A stretch of 24,410 bases of DNA from a virus, in IMG/VR virus record IMGVR_UViG_3300023176_001598, positions 1 through 24,410 of that record; one strand, written 5' to 3'. The notes under the pieces are model-generated. The model made no database searches. It saw only the letters and a program-made list of their open reading frames with translations, and had not been told where the DNA came from. The position numbers were made by a program, and so were the translations under genes. Below are positions 21,321 through 24,410 of this stretch, in pieces. Every line of letters starts with the position of its first letter. Position 1 is the stretch's first letter.

Positions 21321-22453
21321 TGGTACAAACTAATCATACACATACATCAGAGGAGATGGCGACATCTACCTCTTTTACTTACTCTTTTCAAGGTTTTCAA
21401 GCAGAAAATTATACAACTAAGATAGAATCTTATCAAGACATACTTTATCTTGACGGTAAATCTATATTTTCAGATGGTGCTTTATCAATAGGTACATCTA
21501 GCAGTAATCCAATGTACTTAGGTACAGACTCAAATGCACATTTTAAAATAGAAACAGATGGAACAATTAATTTCTTATCTGGCAAAATGTCTATTGATGG
21601 AGATACAGGTTCTGTTGGTCAAGTTTTATCTACTGACGGAAGTGGTAATTTATCTTGGCAAACAGTAGATTTTACTCAATACGCTTTTTCTAATATTGCT
21701 GTATCTGGCGAAGTAAATGTACAAGCTAGTTCTACTAGTGATACATTGACTCTTGCTGCTGGTTCTGGTATAGATATTGCAACATCTGGTAGTACAGTAA
21801 CTATTTCTAGTGATAGCACTGCACATAATACTTTTAAATTTATAGCACCACTAGATGGAGCGGGTTCAACATCTGGAAATACTATTACAGCAGATAGCCA
21901 AAATGATACACTTACTTTTGTTGCTGGTAGTGGTATATCTTTAACTTTTGATGAAAACAATGACAAAATTACATTTGAAGCTAGTCAAGCAGGTGAAACA
22001 AACCAGAATGCTATTACATCTATTGGTGTTTCTGGACAATCTACATTATCTGCTGGTCAAGCAAGCGATTCAATAAACTTTGATTCTGTAGCAGATAGAA
22101 ATATAGTAGAGATTACAACAGACACTGCTAATAAGAAAGTTAACTTCAAAACCAAATTACCAAGAACTTTAAGTATGAGTGGTAGAATACCAACAAGGCT
22201 AAGTGACGGAAGTTTGTCTGGAATGCCCATCAACAATCACTTTATCAACAGAACTGTATCTGGAGCAGAAGTAAGTGGGGGTGGAACTTCAGTTGGATTT
22301 AGTACAAGAGCTGTTGTTTGCAATGAAGCAGACGGAACTAAACATAAAATAACAATGCCTGCTTCAGATAATAATAGTCTTTTACTTAGTTTAAGAAAAC
22401 CAGACGACTCTTTACAAGAGTTTGAAATAGACATGGCAGAGAGTAATTTATAA
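21320..22453 (+). CDS. Tail fibre-type protein
   Basis: 377 residues of Ser/Thr/Gly-rich beta sequence typical of phage fibres. Residues 1-100 contain LYLDGKSIFSDGALSIGTSS and GQVLSTDGSGNLSWQTVDF (a widely found fibre motif). Residues 120-265 have three related modules of the type VNVQASSTSDTLTLAAGSGI, DSQNDTLTFVAGSGISLT and TSIGVSGQSTLSAGQ, each about 45-60 residues. The last 90 residues (SMSGRIPTRLSDGSLSGMPI..., HKITMPASDNNSLLLSL) look like a separate compact tip domain. The start overlaps the previous stop, after GGGGA. It may bind to the distal tail or the receptor; no enzyme motif seen. Confidence 0.7.
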   Translation: MVQTNHTHTSEEMATSTSFTYSFQGFQAENYTTKIESYQDILYLDGKSIFSDGALSIGTSSSNPMYLGTDSNAHFKIETDGTINFLSGKMSIDGDTGSVGQVLSTDGSGNLSWQTVDFTQYAFSNIAVSGEVNVQASSTSDTLTLAAGSGIDIATSGSTVTISSDSTAHNTFKFIAPLDGAGSTSGNTITADSQNDTLTFVAGSGISLTFDENNDKITFEASQAGETNQNAITSIGVSGQSTLSAGQASDSINFDSVADRNIVEITTDTANKKVNFKTKLPRTLSMSGRIPTRLSDGSLSGMPINNHFINRTVSGAEVSGGGTSVGFSTRAVVCNEADGTKHKITMPASDNNSLLLSLRKPDDSLQEFEIDMAESNL

Positions 22454-24410
22454 ATGGCAGTTAAAAGTCCAATTAGGTATGTGTTCGATAATGATGGTAA
22501 TATTGTCGAGTTTTCAGAATTTCAATCCGCAGATTTTATAGGAATAGGTGACGGTGGTACTGGAGCAACAACAGCTTCTGGTGCAGCAGTCGCATTAGGA
22601 CTTGAAATTGGTGTAGATGTACAAGCTTACGATGTTAACTTAGATGAATTATCAGCTTTAACACCAGCAGATTCAAATTTTATAGTTGGTAATGGAACAG
22701 AATGGATAGTTGAGTCTGGTTCAACAGTTAGAGATTCTTTAGGTTTAGGAACTTCAGACGCAGTACAGTTCAACACAATACAAACTTCTAATTTAACAAT
22801 AGGTGGTCCTTCTTTAACATTAGAAGGTGCAACAGATGATTCTTTTGAGTCAACATTAGTTGTAACAGACCCTACTGCCGATAGAACAATAACTTTTCAA
22901 GATGCTTCTGGAACAGTTGCTTTATTATCTGATGTAACAGCACAAGATGTTGACTTTGCAGGTGATACAGGAACTGGTGCAGTTGATTTAGATTCACAAA
23001 CTTTTACAATTCAAGGTACTGCTAATGAAATAGAAACTAGTGCTAGTGGTCAGACTTTGACTATTGGTTTACCAGACGATGTCACTATAGGTAATGATTT
23101 AACAATTACAGGTAACTTAACTGTTCAAGGAACTCAAACAATATTGGAAACAGAAACCTTAACAGTAGATGATAATGTTATAGTTCTAAACTCTAATGCA
23201 ACTGGCTCTGCAACCGTAGACGCTGGTATAGAAATAGAAAGAGGAGATGACTCTAATGTAACTCTCGTATGGGACGAAACAAATAATAGATGGACTGTTG
23301 GTTTAGAATCATTTGTAGCTTCTACTTTTATAGGTAACTTAACTGGAAATGTAACAGGAGATTTAACAGGTAATGTTACTGCTACTTCTGTACTTGCAGA
23401 TGGCGTAACAGCTACTACACAAAGTGCTGGAGATAATTCAACGAAGGTTGCAACCACAGCTTATGTAGACACACAAGTAGAAACAGCTAATGAATTATCT
23501 GAACTTACAGATGTAACTTTAACAAGTTCACAAAATGGAGATTTTTTAAGATACAACGGTAGCGTATGGATTAATGACGCAGTTGATTTAGCTACAGATA
23601 CAGTTGGTAACTTTGTTGAAGATGTTACTGCTGGAGATGGATTAGCAAAAACATCTAGTGCTAGTGAAGGTCAAACTGTAGATTTATCTGTAAATGTAGA
23701 TGACAGTTCTATAGAAATAAGTTCTGATAGTTTACAAGTAAAAGCAAGTGGTATTACAAATGCAATGCTTGCTGGTTCAATTGAAAACGCAAAATTAACA
23801 AATAGTTCTGTAACTATTAATGCTAATGCTCTATCACTTGGTGGAACATTAACATTAGTTACAGATGATATAGCAGAAGATGGTTCACCAACTAATCTTT
23901 GGTACACAGATGCTAGAGTTGGAAGTTATTTAACAGCAAATAATTACGCTACAGAAACTTATGTTGATAACGCAGTAGCATCTGAAAACGAAATAAGCGA
24001 AATGAATGATGTCACATTGACATCTTTAGCTTCTGGTGAATTTTTACAATACAATGGAACTGCTTGGGTAAACATTGATTTAGATACTGACGACATTGAT
24101 GAAGGTTCTAATTTATTTTACACAACTACAAGAGCCAATACAGACATAGATGCAAGAGTAGATAAAGCATTTATTGATGCACTTAATGTAGATGCAGATA
24201 CTTTAGATGGTATTGATAGCACAGGATTTGCAACTGCTGCACAAGGAACATTAGCTGATAGTGCTTTACAATCTGGCGATAATATTACAGAGCTTACTAA
24301 TAATGCTAACTATATAGATTTAACAGATATCTCAGTAACAGATAGTGGCGGTGATGGTTCTTTAAGTTACGACAACACAACAGGTGTTATTACTTATACA
24401 GGACCAAGCC
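22454..24410 (+). CDS. Tail fibre protein, 3' end outside the window
   Basis: An open frame starts with ATG 22454, immediately after the previous stop, and runs without stop to the last base (652 codons). Fibre hallmarks in order: MAVKSPIRYVFDNDGN, IGDGGTGATTASGAAVALGL, FNTIQTSNLTIGG, FQDASGTVALLSD, NLTVQGTQTILETETLTVDD, GDNSTKVATTAYVDTQ, AMLAGSIENAKLTNSS, NLWYTDARV. These are common in fibres of aquatic phages and form stacked trimeric beta units. Two related modules, NELSELTDVTLTSSQNGDFL and NEISEMNDVTLTSLASGEFL, lie about 500 bp apart. There is only a weak GAGAG ribosome site. The C-terminal receptor-binding or chaperone domain is not in the window. Confidence 0.8.
   Translation, partial: MAVKSPIRYVFDNDGNIVEFSEFQSADFIGIGDGGTGATTASGAAVALGLEIGVDVQAYDVNLDELSALTPADSNFIVGNGTEWIVESGSTVRDSLGLGTSDAVQFNTIQTSNLTIGGPSLTLEGATDDSFESTLVVTDPTADRTITFQDASGTVALLSDVTAQDVDFAGDTGTGAVDLDSQTFTIQGTANEIETSASGQTLTIGLPDDVTIGNDLTITGNLTVQGTQTILETETLTVDDNVIVLNSNATGSATVDAGIEIERGDDSNVTLVWDETNNRWTVGLESFVASTFIGNLTGNVTGDLTGNVTATSVLADGVTATTQSAGDNSTKVATTAYVDTQVETANELSELTDVTLTSSQNGDFLRYNGSVWINDAVDLATDTVGNFVEDVTAGDGLAKTSSASEGQTVDLSVNVDDSSIEISSDSLQVKASGITNAMLAGSIENAKLTNSSVTINANALSLGGTLTLVTDDIAEDGSPTNLWYTDARVGSYLTANNYATETYVDNAVASENEISEMNDVTLTSLASGEFLQYNGTAWVNIDLDTDDIDEGSNLFYTTTRANTDIDARVDKAFIDALNVDADTLDGIDSTGFATAAQGTLADSALQSGDNITELTNNANYIDLTDISVTDSGGDGSLSYDNTTGVITYTGPS
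23491..24080 (+). repeat. Duplicated fibre module (protein level)
   Basis: The segments at 23491-23580 and 23987-24070 both encode N-E-(L/I)-S-E-(L/M)-(T/N)-DVTLTS...G(D/E)FL(R/Q)YNG(S/T)(V/A)W(I/V)N, each preceded by an AYVD/TYVD helix-turn element. DNA identity is only partial, so the duplication is old or functionally kept. It marks the repeat unit of the fibre shaft. Confidence 0.7.

Noticed and set aside
23134-23907. Two minus-strand ORFs opposite the last fibre gene
   Set aside because: The plus strand has an uninterrupted fibre frame with known motifs; Val/Ser/Pro-rich minus products are antisense of Thr/Asp/Asn codons.
21320-24410. Diversity-generating retroelement target in fibre genes
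   Set aside because: No template repeat, no reverse transcriptase and no AAC/AAT-rich variable repeat pair seen; the C-terminus of the last fibre is outside the window, so absence is not proven.

Overview
The window is the virion-structure module of a tailed bacteriophage (Caudoviricetes, siphovirus-like) with low-GC, A/T-ending codons. The order is the classical HK97/lambda late order: C-terminal end of a probable portal gene, prohead protease, major capsid protein, head-tail adaptor, head closure, gp10-like neck protein, tail terminator, tail tube, a frameshifted pair of tail assembly chaperones, a very long tape measure, distal tail protein, a giant tail-tip/fibre protein and further fibre genes, the last running off the 3' end. 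Fibre sequence style and AT-richness suggest an uncultured, probably aquatic host, but nothing here names it. No integrase, tRNA, CRISPR array or insertion sequence was seen.

Region by region. Bases 1-291: end of an upstream gene with an SH3-like tail. Bases 288-688: the only minus-strand transcription unit, an 88-residue protein under its own near-consensus sigma70 promoter, possibly followed by a coupled 25-residue ORF; it looks like a moron. Bases 803-3315: head genes (protease with a cysteine cluster and long acidic tail; HK97-fold capsid protein) closed by a good intrinsic terminator. Bases 3336-4252: a basic small protein and the adaptor. Bases 4271-6298: three genes that do not belong to virion assembly (HTH plus twin zinc knuckles, FmdB-like zinc ribbon, AIPR-like protein) and that split the adaptor from the head-closure gene. 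Bases 6321-10742: neck, tail terminator, tail tube and chaperones, including a CCCAAAA slippery site with a downstream stem. Bases 10742-16202: tape measure, a 40-residue zinc-knuckle microprotein, and a Dit-like protein, joined by stop-start overlaps. Bases 16199-24410: host-recognition genes: a tip protein with a LamG insertion, fibronectin-III-like modules and an S74 self-cleaving chaperone; two small helical proteins; two more fibres.

The genes together build an icosahedral HK97-type head and a long flexible tail (about 0.2 micrometre if the usual 1.5 angstrom per tape-measure residue holds). The most unusual content is the AIPR-like protein with its two zinc-binding neighbours inside the neck operon, the independently promoted minus-strand gene, the Zn-knuckle insertion in the S74 chaperone, and a pattern in which genes without a Shine-Dalgarno sequence have a -10-like hexamer placed for leaderless transcription. 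Function assignments come from reading motifs by eye, without database searches.
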